From NCBI GenBank assembly GCA_027405735.1, contig JAPEHQ010000001.1, positions 5,208,001 through 5,272,000 of the forward strand: a DNA stretch of 64,000 nt, given 5' to 3'. Positions 12,578-23,114 of the stretch are shown one piece after another. Each line of letters starts with the position of its first letter. Positions within the stretch are counted from its first letter, which is position 1. The notes below the pieces were generated by a model that saw nothing but the letters and a program-made list of their open reading frames with translations, had not been told where the DNA came from and did not search any database. The DNA comes from Mucor racemosus (Eukaryota; Mucoromycota; Mucoromycetes; Mucorales; Mucoraceae). A program made the position numbers and the translations under genes.

Positions 12578-13254
12578 ATTAATTTGTATCAAGTTATTCA
12601 AAGAACTACTAGGCCAGAATATGTACACTTTTTTACAATTGAATCCAATTTTGCATTTGATTGCCGCACCAAACGTCACGAATTATCATCAATGGATCAA
12701 ACAACAATGGTACCTTTTAAGGATTTTCATCAAGGTTAGACCTGAGACATGGAGATAGGCATATTTTCTTGAAACTTATGGATGGCCTTGCTCTTTTTCT
12801 CAATTGTTTGCTTTGCGATGTATCGATATTTTTCTCATGCAATCATCATAAACATTTGAAATATAAAACCAATTCTCATTATTATTTTCAGATATGATAG
12901 AAATTGAGCTGCAATTTATAGTTGAGTTTTTAAGTAGTTCATATGTTTATATAAACTCTTTGAAGTCTGTTAGATGCTTTATATGGAGTATATAATAAAC
13001 GTATTGACATAATGGATTTATCAATGAAATAATACGAGATTTAGTTCTGTGTAAATTTCATCGAGGGGGGGGGGAGTGTCCAACTAAACTTTCAAATCTT
13101 GTGGTATTTGTGAAAGCTCATCTATCTGTGGATCGAATTATAATTTTATACAATTTTTTAATATATCCACTTTATGAAGTTGCATCTAGTCTGAACAAAG
13201 TTACACATTATGATTGACTCTGATATTTTTTTGTAGGTACCTGCTCGAGTTTTG
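12578..13254. other. Intergenic, upstream of the RRM gene
   Basis: AT-rich promoter-side sequence with a G run near 13064-13073. Short frames on the plus strand here have no domain and lie in the RRM gene's upstream region. Nothing else seen. Confidence 0.4.
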
Positions 13255-13985
13255 AATTTTCAAAATCAAAGGTCGGATTTTTACAGCTTTCAACCTTCTA
13301 GATCGGAACGTGCCCTCTTTTTTATAATTAATCTCATATTAAACACTTTTTTAGGATATACTTTGGATACTGCTACATAGATGTGAATTGATCGCATTAT
13401 ACTACCTGTTCTTAGACTTATTTTATATCTCACGAAAGACTCAAAAACACGTAAAATCCACCGCTTTTTCATTGAAAAATGGGCCTCATTTTTCATCTCT
13501 GCTCTACTTTTTTTTTCACTAAATAACACTAAGAAAACAATATATGCCAATGTACCTGAGATGTTCAGCTTTAATTCAAAAATAAGTATTCAAAAATATC
13601 CTATTTTTTGCAGTTGGTATTAATTTTTCAATGCTAATGTTTCAGATTTTTACGCGTATTTCACTGCTAATGGATTGAAAACTTTGAGGCTTCATATCTC
13701 TAGAAAAAATTAAGCTATACCAACACTTTTTAATAATAAAATTTACTTGTTTCAAAGTACTCTATAACATGTTTTAATATAAAAAAATTCTGAGCACTTT
13801 TATTTTTTTTTTTCATTTTTTTTTGGCATTTTTGTAGTAGATTTCAAAATATTCATTAAATTGAGCAGCACTTTTTTTTTTTACATTTGTGTCATAGAGC
13901 CTGTTGAGCTCTCTTGGAACCAATTTAGTTTTTTTTTAAAATATTGATTTTTCATGGAGATATCCTCAAAAATATATACAAAAAG
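13255..13985 (+). repeat. Repeat B, truncated copy 1, fused to an A unit
   Basis: Shares long near-identical stretches with 34570-35300, 50790-51490 and 61030-61500, and in inverted orientation with 26931-27650. Landmarks are AACGTGCCCTC, TTTTTTTTCACTAAATAACAC, TTCAGATTTTTACGCG and CATGGAGATATCC. After TACAAAAAGATGCTGCC (about 13980-13995) similarity to the other B copies stops and A-unit sequence begins. An 86-codon frame on the minus strand is shared with 27363-27623 but lacks an ATG start, and the differences are mostly amino-acid changing, so I do not call it a gene. Confidence 0.8.
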
Positions 13986-14239
13986 ATGCTGCCTTCGTTT
14001 CTAAACAAAATAAGCAATATCTGTTACCATAAAAACATACATTCATTGAAAAATTGCAAAAGTGAGCCATCAGAGTGACGTTGTAATTGAATGTAGTAGA
14101 AAGATCGAACGGCTAAGTCTCTTATACAATGATATATCTAAGTTTTAAATAAAAAAGTATTTTTTTTTCGACTTTTTTTATATTTAACCATGTGCGGTCT
14201 GAAAATTCAGTTTTTGTAGCGGACATTTTCGGGAACTCA
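13986..14239 (-). repeat. 3' tail of an A unit, joined to repeat B
   Basis: Matches the tail region of the A units at 26780-26930, 17080-17280 and 23115-23300. Landmarks are AACAGATATTGC, GACTTAGCCGTTC and TTTTTCAATGAATG in inverted orientation. It connects B copy 1 with the left arm of the palindrome. Confidence 0.7.
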
Positions 14240-15468
14240 TTTTACCCTTACCAACACTCATGATTTTGATCAAAAAATAGAAAAATCAAATTTTGTTACC
14301 AAAATCAACGTTTAAATATACTACATTGTGAGAGAAAATTGTAGCCATGACTAATACGCATTTTATAAAAGCTTAATATTAAATATTAAATAATGAAACT
14401 TTGTACTTTTGCCCCAAAAACGGATTTTTAATCAAAGGATTTTCATGTAATATTTTGCAATAAAAAGGTTTGTTATTTTTTATTGAGAAAATAGAGCGCT
14501 AAATTCTGTACATGTGTATATTTTTTGTTTTTATAATTGGTAGTATAATTAACCCTAGATTTGCAAAATCAGAAAAAAAAATTTGAAAAATGTTAAAATT
14601 GATGGTCTGGACAAGAATAATTTTCTAAATTAATATTCCGCTTATAAGCCCTGTAAGTCTTAAAAATAAGAGATTTTATAATACTTCAAAACTTTTTCAA
14701 GAATTTACGATGCTGTATGCTCTTCTACCCACTTGATTCAAATTTATTACTACGTTACTACTGTAAATCTTTATACTTGTTATATTATATGGTAGTTTAT
14801 TTGATGATAATAAAGTCTTACTTCCTAATTTATGGGGCTAAAGATGATTTACATTGATTTTTGGTCTTCCCTCCTCTCCACTACCATAAACATAAACATG
14901 GTCATCACTGGAGGAACCTATTATTTATTGCCGCCTTTTTACTCTCTTTTTTCCAAGCCAATTTATTTAATACTTGTGGTGGTTTTTAAACATAAATAAA
15001 AAAGCTGGGAAAAGAGTAGGGAAGAAAGCGAAATACTTATAAATCAGTTGATTTTGTGTGCTGGACAAACAGAGAATAAAAAGAAACTTATAAAGGCATA
15101 CATATTTTTAGTGTTGTCAATAGGTTAAAAACACAAAAAAAGAGGTCATAAAAATGCAATACCAAATTAATAGATGAAAATTGTAAAAAACTATTGTGTG
15201 TATCACTGTTAGCCGGAATTATTAAAATTGATGTTATTTATTTACGAATTATTCTTCTTGTCTTACGAGCACGGCGAGGTGGAGTAGGAGGACGAGGAGG
15301 GGGGAAGGAGAGGATAAAGGGGAAGGAGCAAAGTCATTATCTCCTACTAATACAAACCATTTCTAATAAAGCATTGTTAAACAGAACATTCGTATATTTT
15401 TATGGCATGTACTTTTCAATTGAGGGCTCATCATTGTCTTCAAATTCATTACTTCAGGTTGAAGAGCT
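14240..15468. repeat. Left arm of a 1.23-kb near-perfect inverted repeat
   Basis: Reading outward from 15468 (GAAGAGCT) the sequence is the reverse complement of 15750 onward (AGCTCTTC), with position sums of about 31218. I compared several long blocks and found them identical until near 14248/16970, where a one-base difference and substitutions begin; weaker similarity continues to about 14100/17110. The arm contains A-unit 3' sequence with a dynein-chain fragment. The 100-residue frame beginning MCVSLLAGIIKIDVIYLR occurs in both arms only because of the palindrome. Confidence 0.9.
14866..14971 (-). pseudogene. Dynein intermediate chain fragment, copy in the palindrome left arm
   Basis: Minus-strand translation gives LNKLAWKKESKKAA, then, after a frameshift, HVYVYGSGE. 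This follows the conserved C-terminal WD-repeat block of cytoplasmic dynein intermediate chains (ALNK.AW..G..AA.G...G.V.VYD). Shifted and mutated, so non-functional. Confidence 0.65.
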
Positions 15469-15749
15469 AATTCTTCCCTTGTCTTTGAAGATGTTGCAGA
15501 AAAAAAGTTAGATTTAGGAAAAATATATCAATGCAAAGGATGTTGGGGGGCAAATATATTTCTTTCCTTGGGGTTTAAAGCTGTTAAACAGAGAGATGAG
15601 AGACAAAAGAGGAGACAAGGTCCTCGAAATGATGTAGTAGTGGTTTATTAAGCCTTGTTCATGTATGATGTACATAGATACTAACACGAAATTTTTAAAA
15701 TTTGTATAATTAGCCAAGATCTCCTGCTAATGAATATAATAATGATAGC
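15469..15749. other. Loop of the palindrome
   Basis: This 281-bp unpaired spacer lies between the two arms. No coding signal, RNA gene or insertion footprint recognised. Confidence 0.6.
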
Positions 15750-16978
15750 AGCTCTTCAACCTGAAGTAATGAATTTGAAGACAATGATGAGCCCTCAATT
15801 GAAAAGTACATGCCATAAAAATATACGAATGTTCTGTTTAACAATGCTTTATTAGAAATGGTTTGTATTAGTAGGAGATAATGACTTTGCTCCTTCCCCT
15901 TTATCCTCTCCTTCCCCCCTCCTCGTCCTCCTACTCCACCTCGCCGTGCTCGTAAGACAAGAAGAATAATTCGTAAATAAATAACATCAATTTTAATAAT
16001 TCCGGCTAACAGTGATACACACAATAGTTTTTTACAATTTTCATCTATTAATTTGGTATTGCATTTTTATGACCTCTTTTTTTGTGTTTTTAACCTATTG
16101 ACAACACTAAAAATATGTATGCCTTTATAAGTTTCTTTTTATTCTCTGTTTGTCCAGCACACAAAATCAACTGATTTATAAGTATTTCGCTTTCTTCCCT
16201 ACTCTTTTCCCAGCTTTTTTATTTATGTTTAAAAACCACCACAAGTATTAAATAAATTGGCTTGGAAAAAAGAGAGTAAAAAGGCGGCAATAAATAATAG
16301 GTTCCTCCAGTGATGACCATGTTTATGTTTATGGTAGTGGAGAGGAGGGAAGACCAAAAATCAATGTAAATCATCTTTAGCCCCATAAATTAGGAAGTAA
16401 GACTTTATTATCATCAAATAAACTACCATATAATATAACAAGTATAAAGATTTACAGTAGTAACGTAGTAATAAATTTGAATCAAGTGGGTAGAAGAGCA
16501 TACAGCATCGTAAATTCTTGAAAAAGTTTTGAAGTATTATAAAATCTCTTATTTTTAAGACTTACAGGGCTTATAAGCGGAATATTAATTTAGAAAATTA
16601 TTCTTGTCCAGACCATCAATTTTAACATTTTTCAAATTTTTTTTTCTGATTTTGCAAATCTAGGGTTAATTATACTACCAATTATAAAAACAAAAAATAT
16701 ACACATGTACAGAATTTAGCGCTCTATTTTCTCAATAAAAAATAACAAACCTTTTTATTGCAAAATATTACATGAAAATCCTTTGATTAAAAATCCGTTT
16801 TTGGGGCAAAAGTACAAAGTTTCATTATTTAATATTTAATATTAAGCTTTTATAAAATGCGTATTAGTCATGGCTACAATTTTCTCTCACAATGTAGTAT
16901 ATTTAAACGTTGATTTTGGTAACAAAATTTGATTTTTCTATTTTTTGATCAAAATCATGAGTGTTGGTAAGGTAAAAT
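15750..16978. repeat. Right arm of the 1.23-kb inverted repeat
   Basis: Reverse complement of 14240-15468. It continues on the right into A-unit tail sequence and then the head of the next A unit, so on this side the palindrome is joined to a tandem A arrangement. Confidence 0.9.
16247..16352 (+). pseudogene. Dynein intermediate chain fragment, copy in the palindrome right arm
   Basis: Same frame-shifted remnant as 14866-14971 in opposite orientation: LNKLAWKKESKKAA, then HVYVYGSGE after the shift. Confidence 0.65.
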
Positions 16979-17428
16979 GAGTTCCCGAAAATGTTCGCTA
17001 CAAAGTCTGAATTTTCAGACTGTACATGGTTAGATGTAAGAAAAGTTGAAAAGCACCTTTTTATTTGAAACTTAGGTATACCGTAGTAAGAGACTTAGCC
17101 GTTCAATCTTGCCATGCTCAATTACGGCGTCGCTATACAGGCTCGCTTTTGCAATTTTTTAATAAATGTATGATATGACAGCCGGTTTTTCTGGTAGAAA
17201 AATATATGTTTCTATAACTTATAGTAACAGATATTGCCTATCTCGTTTACTTTATGGTTCATGCGCTGTAATTTACTTTATATCTTGAATGAACTTAGAA
17301 GAGTTATAATTGTACTTTCCAGCACTTTTTTTATAATTACATTTTTTTAGCATTAAGTACGATGTTGGCATTCAATGTATTTCAGTTAAATTGAACCGAT
17401 AGAGATATGGTTCATGCAAAGATCTATG

Positions 17429-17645
17429 TGTAGGTTTTTGCCTATTATTTATGTTAAATCTCATTTCAATCCCATATTGAGCCTGACATCCAAATGGAAT
17501 TGAAATGGTATAAATACTTTTAGAATCCAGGACCTGATGGCTCCTGGCTTCCTTTATTAACTTAAGAATAAAGACCCTACGTTCTCCGTGATATAATCGC
17601 TTGTAGTCCTTATTTTATTTGTATTGGAAATAATCGTTATCTACA
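17429..17645 (+). mobile_element. LTR-like insertion, 217 bp
   Basis: Present here and at 56174-56390 (inverted, same length) but absent from the equivalent points of the A copies at 25.1 kb and 58.8 kb, so it is an insertion. Ends are TGTAG...CTACA. It contains GGTATAAATAC followed about 55 bp later by AATAAAG, the TATA-then-polyA order of a U3-R region. Flanking bases CTATG and TATAA do not form a clear target duplication, perhaps through age. Confidence 0.6.
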
Positions 17646-17826
17646 TATAAAATTTACTATGAATGTATGAGAGAACTCACATCTATAAACACAAAAAATG
17701 ATCCAAATTGTAATGCTTCCTCGATCTGTACGCAATGTTTTTGTGGCGATACCTGGTGGCTCAAGTGTAATTTTGGCATTTCATTGTCAAATGTATCGGA
17801 TCAAGATGAAGTTGGTTGATTGATAT

Positions 17827-18123
17827 TGATTTATCGAAAGGTGAATCGTATAAAATTAATCAAATGAAAAAGTACCGTTTTATTATGAGCTTATAGAGGG
17901 GGTTTATGTACTAATTGAATGAGTGTATTAAATGTGAGTGATAATATAACTAGAATGAGCATTTGGATATTGTGTGGATATATTGGAATCATGCTTCTAT
18001 AATTCAATAGTAGCATGATGATAGACGCATGGAATATGACCTTGCTTGACTTGCATGTTGAACATCATGGTTTGACAGATGTTCTAAATTGGTAATTCGG
18101 TAATTCCTAATTCTGATAGATCA
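17827..18123 (+). mobile_element. Solo LTR, 297 bp, with 5-bp target duplication GATAT
   Basis: The insertion starts TGATTTATCGAAAGG and ends CTGATAGATCA, giving imperfect inverted ends and TG...CA termini. GATAT flanks it on both sides (17822-17826 and 18124-18128). The empty site (GATTGATATAACGGATAA) is intact in the A copies at 25.27 kb and, inverted, at about 55.99 kb and 58.67 kb. A shortened relative lies inverted at 59260-59445. Confidence 0.8.
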
Positions 18124-18665
18124 GATATAACGGATAATAAATTCAACGCCATGTACTGAATGGGCGAATGTGAATGTATAAAGCAAAGCTTACTTTTGAT
18201 GCATGAGACTAATTAATTATTCTGATTAACATCAATAGGCTCAAAAAGCATAGTTAATTGCAATTATTGCTACTAAATTGCATAATTTGATATGGAGAAA
18301 ACTCTCGAAGCATTCATTCTTTTTTTAGCAGTACTACGAATCATCGTTCAACATGGCTGAATATTAATAAATCAGAGAAAATGCAACTGGTAAAAAACTG
18401 ATATCCAGTGCACATCGAGGTCAAGATTGATAAAAGGTGCATTCTTCATTATGTAGTGAAAAGTCACAAAATTTTGATGGATAGAAATTACAGGACCAAG
18501 GTGTTGTGTTTGCCACAGAATTTTTAAAAGGGTTTAAAAGCACACTTCATCAAACTTACTTAGATGTTAAATACTCACCATATGCTATTAGTGTCATCCT
18601 GTTTTTTATTTAATTGTTGTATTATTGAAAATCAGGCTTTTCATAGCTTATAACAATAACAATAA

Positions 18666-18960
18666 TGGGTGTAAAGAGTCAAACATTTCAGTTTCATTTA
18701 TGCAAAGCCTTGCCTCATCATTCTTTATATATACTGTATACTACAAGAAAATCATTACATGATCTCTTGTAGATTCATCTATCTTGTTACACTCCCTTTA
18801 CTTTTATTTATTCACATAAATATCTAATTTACAAATAAGAACACCAACCTTCATCAATCCAGTGATCACCAATTTATAATTACAAGAATAATACAGTATC
18901 TATAAACAACATATTATCCACATTGGTTGTTAGTCCAAAATTACAGATCATTAGAATGAG
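18666..18960 (+). mobile_element. Insertion of about 295 bp in the A unit, possibly LTR-like
   Basis: Present here and inverted at about 55165-55455, but missing from the 25.8-kb and 58.1-kb A copies, where ACAATGGGATGTTTC or its relative reads straight through. Flanks AATGGG and AATGAG may be a worn target duplication. It contains a TATA-like TTTATATATACTG. No coding capacity. Confidence 0.5.
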
Positions 18961-18976
18961 ATGTTTTTGATTTTAG

Positions 18977-19151
18977 ATTGACATTTATCATAAGGCGGGC
19001 TGATGATGCGTTTGATACTACTGTAGGTGGAACCACTCAATTTAATTTATGGAATTTGAATACAAATACCGAGGAGTCATTTGTAAGCACCGAAGTTGGT
19101 TCTAGCAAAGCATTGAATAAATTGGCTTGGGAAAAAGAGGGTAAAAAATGA
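18977..19151 (+). pseudogene. Cytoplasmic dynein intermediate chain fragment, best-preserved copy
   Basis: After an acceptor-like GATTTTAG the frame is open for about 57 codons: LTFIIRRADDAFDTTVGG, QFNLWNLNTNTEE, FVSTEVGSSKALNKLAW, EKEGKK, then TGA. The pattern LWNLN.(D/N)TE..., ALNK.AW, EG+KAA matches the last WD repeats of the dynein intermediate chain, the cargo-binding subunit of the dynein motor. The next block of the same protein lies at 20120-20179, separated by an insertion. No promoter, start or rest of the gene is present. Confidence 0.75.
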
Positions 19152-19226
19152 GAGTTTATGGATACATACAATCTTATTTATAAAAAGAATAATAATAAAG
19201 ACTAGTAACATTTATCGTGGATGCAG

Positions 19227-19969
19227 TAAATTACGATGTTATTTACTAAAATAAAAAAAATATAAAAATAAAAGCAGTAGAAATACAATTATAATCAGCT
19301 AAAGTTTTTATTACAAAAGATTTCTGAAGAGTTAAAATAATTGAAAAGTATGAGGGTATATATAATGATTTGGAGAACTTGGATACCACCAGACTTGAAT
19401 GGATATATATTTAGTAATCTTCCAGTTTTGAGTACATTGTTATTGATTTGATATTTTAAGGGGTAAATTGTATAGAGCATTGACCATAAGGGATTGTATG
19501 TCAAGTGTGACAATATCGACCTTTTGGTAAATGGTTGTTTTTGTTTATTTCTGTTATATCTATTTTATGTAACCTTGATTTTTAAAGGGTAGTTTTTATA
19601 TGCTTGAATCTTATTTATATTGATAGTGCAACTACGATATAGATGAGTAGTTGACTAAATTGATATCTTTGTTTATTATCATTATTGATTTGGATAGAAC
19701 CCTGTTTTGATATACAGTATATGTCATTTGTGTAATTGATTGCGCCGTGATCAAGGGTGCTATCATCTACACGACATGTATGGTTCAAAAAGAAGGGTAT
19801 TTCATATTTTTAGCATGCGTTTGTTATTGTGTTCAATTGAAGCGTTTGTTTATTATCGTTGTTCACATTTCAAGTGGCATCATATTTTATGAGCGACACT
19901 TGAAATTTAGGTTGTTTTATTTTTATCAAGCGTTTTTAGTATGTAATTCCACTGCAGTGGAGAATGCAG
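19227..19969 (+). mobile_element. Insertion of about 743 bp splitting the dynein fragment region
   Basis: The inverted A copy at about 54.9 kb reads straight from GACTAGTAACAT into GGAGAATGCAGG; here these are separated by about 740 bp. ATGCAG occurs at both edges (19221-19226 and 19964-19969). The ends are imperfectly inverted (GCAGTAAATTAC against GTAATTCCACTGC). No transposase frame is seen, so it is probably a non-autonomous DNA element. A 100-codon frame across its right edge is not supported as coding. Confidence 0.5.
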
Positions 19970-20119
19970 GCTTTATTACCAGAAAAACTAATGGTAAAAG
20001 AAAGAACCAAGAGCTTCTAGGTCTTGGTTTAAAAGACTACTATTTATAATGATTACATTTCAATATGGGTTAGAAATGGAATTAGCTTCAGAATTGGCTG
20101 TTTAATATCCTCGATAACT

Positions 20120-20179
20120 GACAAAAGGGCTGTAATATGTTCCAGTTATGGTCATGTTTATGTTTATGATATCGGAGAG
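20120..20179 (+). pseudogene. Dynein intermediate chain fragment, following block
   Basis: Twenty codons, DKRAVICSSYGHVYVYDIGE, followed directly by GTAAGAC, a good splice donor. The parent sequence would read close to KKAAIGSSDGHVYVYDIGE. The retained donor shows the piece came from genomic DNA, not from a spliced transcript. Confidence 0.75.
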
Positions 20180-20906
20180 GTAAGACTAAACCTTAATTTA
20201 AATCATCTATAGTGCAATAATTATAAAGTAAGACTATATTATCATCAAATAAACTACCACACAATATTAACATGATGTACAAAGATTTACAGTAATAAGC
20301 TTGAATCAAGTGGGTACAGCATTGTAAATTCTTGAAAAAGTTCTCAAGTATTATAAAAATCTCTTATTTTTAAGACTTGCAAGGCTTATAAGCGGAATAT
20401 TAATTAAGAAAATTATTTTTGTCTAGGTCGTCAATTTTGACATTTTTTAAATTTTTTTTTCTGATTTTGCAAATCTAGGGTTAATTATACTACCAATTAT
20501 AAAAACAAAAAATATACACATATACAGAATTTAGCGCTCTATTTTCTCAATAAAAAATAACAAACCTTTTTATTGTAGAATATTACACGAAAATCCTTTA
20601 ATCAAAAAACCGTTTTTGTGCCAAAAATGCTAAGTTTCATTACTTAACTTTTAATATTAAGCTTTAATAAAATGCGTATTAGTCATGGCTACAATTTTCT
20701 CTTACAATGTAGTATATTTAAACGTTGATTTTGGTAACAAAATTTGATTTTTCTATTTTTTGATCAAAATCATGAGTGTTGGTAAGGGTAAAATGAGTTC
20801 CCGAAAATGTCCGCTACAAAGTCTGAATTTTCAGACCGTACATGGTTAAATATAAGAAAAGTAAAGTAAAAAAATGCTTTTTTATTTAAAACTTAGATAT
20901 ACCATA

Positions 20907-21137
20907 GACGGATATCTATAATTTTCACATCTTTTTAATTTTCTATATATATCCTATTTTTTTTTGTATATCTTCAGATTTCATATTTTTATAACTTTCT
21001 TTATGAATTAAAATGATTATTAAATATAATAAACATTATCAAGAAGGCAAATTTTCCATTTTGCATGAAAAAGCAACATTATATTTATGCTTTCTCTTAA
21101 GATACATACTAACTTCATATAAGATAAGATATCCGTC
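20907..21137 (+). repeat. Terminal direct repeat, copy 1 (231 bp)
   Basis: Begins GACGGATATCTATAATTTTC and ends AAGATAAGATATCCGTC. Same length and nearly the same sequence as 22884-23114. Lacks TG...CA ends, TATA/polyA order and any retrotransposon genes, so it is not an ordinary LTR. It looks like a MITE with its own inverted ends. Confidence 0.88.
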
Positions 21138-21395
21138 TTCTATAGCTATGCCATATTTATATATATGGATTTAAATTAAAGATTCATTCCAGATGGTAAT
21201 TTTTATAAAAATGAATCTTCCCTTATCTTAACTTAAATTAATTATTTACTATTCCAATATATTTTAATACAATAAAAGCTATTAAATTGAAGTCTATTAA
21301 CTAAAAATATATAGCATGTGAATATCACGTGACCTTGTAAATTGTTTTATTTTTTTATTCTTTTATGTAATTTCTATATAAATATGAATGTTTAT

Positions 21396-22835
21396 CTATA
21401 GTTTAGTATTCCAATATGTATTAATACATTCATAATTATTAAAATTACTATAATGTATCCAAGAATTATCAATATCACTATAATTTTTCCATTTTACAAG
21501 ATAGTAACTATCTTCGACTATTAATCCCTTATGGTCCAAAATAATATCTATCTCGTAACTATTTTCATTACTATCTATGTCTGTTTCTAAATCCATTCTA
21601 TCGTTATGATTGTTTTTAATATGTGAGGTATCTGATAACTGTATTCCTAAAAATTGCTGCTGTAACAATTTCATTTTATCTAAATTATTAATTCTATCAT
21701 TTAATTTTGGAAGTAATCTATAATTGTCAATATTATTAGAGATATTATTCTTATATTCAAAATCAAAATTATCATTTATCCAATATGAATGAAAATCGTA
21801 TTGTTCTATATTGTTTAATTTAACAAAATTTTTTATGTTTAAAAGGACAGATGCAATTTTTAATTGTATATTATATATATTTATATTAGTTGTTAAAAAA
21901 GACTTTTTATTATTTAATCTTTTAAAAATAAACCCCATGTCAGAAAAAGTTTTCTCCATTTTTGATCTAAAACTTCCAAATTGATCATTGTAATCTAATT
22001 CAATATTATCTAAATTTATATTTTTATCTTTTCTAATGGGATATACAAAATTATACTCATTTAAATCAGAATTATTTATAATAGGATCTACATATAGACT
22101 GTATCCTCCATCTAATGCAACACAATCCATTAAATTTATTTTATTTTGTATATTCATATTTATAAGCATTGACCCATCATTATTGAAACTACATGGTACA
22201 CTATCTGATATAAATATGATCATACTGTTATTATCTATAGCAACCTGAGTTCTAAACCCATTTTTTTTTAATTTATAACTGTAATAAATAGATTTATCCT
22301 CTGCGCCATATACCATACCTCTTTTATCATGGCCGTCTATATGTATTGTTACTTGATTAAACAACATAGGATTTTCTATTATTCCGTTTAATAATCTGAT
22401 CTTTATATTTGAAAACATATTTTGTAAAGAAAAGTTCAATATTTTATTTAATTTTAACATTCTATCAGCTGAATAAAATTGTCTATAAATTTGATGAAAT
22501 GTACTTTTTGCTATATAATCATCCATATCTTCTATTGACTTATTTTCCGTAATAAAATATAATATTAGTAATCCTTTTTCTATATTATTATATGGTCCTT
22601 TATAATCTCTATCACCAAATAATATAATTAAGAAGAAATAAACAGGTATAATTCCTAATTTTTCTAATAAAGCCTTTTTTATTTCCTTGATCTTTTTGAT
22701 AGAAATAGGTCTTTTAGTATGATACTTTTTTTGTTCAATCTCTGGCCATCCATAATTTAAAATTTTCCAATATTCATTTGTTAAATTTTGAAATTCCATT
22801 AATAAATTATCTCCAACATTATTAATGCCATCCAT
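21396..22835 (-). CDS. DDE transposase (DDE_Tnp_4/Harbinger-like) with C-terminal chromodomain
   Basis: A single uninterrupted frame from an ATG, 479 aa. A DDE-like triad can be read as Asp167 (TIHIDGHD), Asp242 (VALDGGYS) and Glu294 (FRSKMEKTFSDMGFIFKRL, the family's RS..E..F..L...F block). Residues about 427-476 form a chromodomain: YEIDIILDH, YYLVKWKNYS, NSWIHYSNF. Chromodomains bind methylated histone tails, so this could steer insertion to heterochromatin. The gene is even more AT-rich (Asn/Ile/Lys-rich) than the host genes and has no introns. It appears intact. The substrate is presumably the terminal repeats at 20907-21137 and 22884-23114. Confidence 0.85.
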   Translation of the reverse strand: MDGINNVGDNLLMEFQNLTNEYWKILNYGWPEIEQKKYHTKRPISIKKIKEIKKALLEKLGIIPVYFFLIILFGDRDYKGPYNNIEKGLLILYFITENKSIEDMDDYIAKSTFHQIYRQFYSADRMLKLNKILNFSLQNMFSNIKIRLLNGIIENPMLFNQVTIHIDGHDKRGMVYGAEDKSIYYSYKLKKNGFRTQVAIDNNSMIIFISDSVPCSFNNDGSMLINMNIQNKINLMDCVALDGGYSLYVDPIINNSDLNEYNFVYPIRKDKNINLDNIELDYNDQFGSFRSKMEKTFSDMGFIFKRLNNKKSFLTTNINIYNIQLKIASVLLNIKNFVKLNNIEQYDFHSYWINDNFDFEYKNNISNNIDNYRLLPKLNDRINNLDKMKLLQQQFLGIQLSDTSHIKNNHNDRMDLETDIDSNENSYEIDIILDHKGLIVEDSYYLVKWKNYSDIDNSWIHYSNFNNYECINTYWNTKL

Positions 22836-22883
22836 TTCTTTTTTTTATTAGATAAAATTCAATTTTATATTATAATTATAGTA

Positions 22884-23114
22884 GACGGATATCTATAATT
22901 TTCACATCTTTTTAATTTTCTATATATATCCTATTTTTTTTTGTATATCTTCAGATTTCATATTTTTATAACTTTCTTTATGAATTAAAATGATTATTAA
23001 ATATAATAAACATTATCAAGAAGGCAACTTTTTCATTTTGCATGAAAAAGCAACATTATATTTATGCTTTCTCTTAAGATACATACTAACTTCATATAAG
23101 ATAAGATATCCGTC
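22884..23114 (+). repeat. Terminal direct repeat, copy 2 (231 bp)
   Basis: Second copy of the repeat at 20907-21137, same orientation. The two visible differences are in the segment after AAGAAGGCAA. High identity indicates a recent insertion or ongoing homogenisation. Confidence 0.88.

Larger units (their letters stand above)
17080..20906 (+). repeat. Repeat unit A, long copy 1 (with nested insertions)
   Basis: Starts with the A tail/head junction (GACTTAGCC...GCGCTGTAA). It runs through a 5' part (17300-18976), the dynein-chain fragment (18977-19151 and 20120-20179), an intron-like block, and a tail interrupted at 20906 by the chromodomain transposon. The unit reappears inverted at 53930-56680. 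Shorter versions lie at 24930-26930 (same strand) and 57085-59030 (inverted). Relative to those it carries insertions at 17429-17645, 17827-18123, about 18666-18960 and about 19227-19969. Confidence 0.8.
20907..23114 (-). mobile_element. 2.2-kb DNA transposon with a DDE-chromodomain transposase and 231-bp terminal direct repeats
   Basis: Bounded by ATA on both sides (20904-20906 and 23115-23117). Joining the flanks restores the A-unit tail seen uninterrupted at 26780 and 17090, so the insertion is precise with a 3-bp duplication. Outer ends are GACGGATATCT and AGATATCCGTC-type inverted motifs. Unusually, the first and last 231 bp are direct repeats of each other (I see 2 differences), and each repeat itself begins GACGGATATC and ends GATATCCGTC. 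The interior holds one transposase gene on the minus strand. TSD length and transposase type resemble PIF/Harbinger-like elements. Confidence 0.85.

Noticed and set aside
13290..13550. 86-codon frame conserved in three B copies (also 27363-27623 and 34572-34856)
   Set aside because: It has no ATG at its start, and of the four differences I see between two copies three change the amino acid. The third copy is frameshifted. Conservation is explained by copy similarity of the repeat.
15194..16024. Two identical frames beginning MCVSLLAG on opposite strands
   Set aside because: They are the two arms of the palindrome, not independent evidence. The Gly/Arg-rich part translates a GGA-rich tract.
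19747..20049. 100-codon plus-strand frame
   Set aside because: It spans the right edge of the 743-bp insertion and the A unit, so it is a chance fusion. No domain.
20907..23114. Reading the 231-bp direct repeats as retrotransposon LTRs
   Set aside because: No TG...CA ends, no TATA/AATAAA order and no reverse transcriptase. The only gene is a DDE transposase and the flanking duplication is 3 bp.
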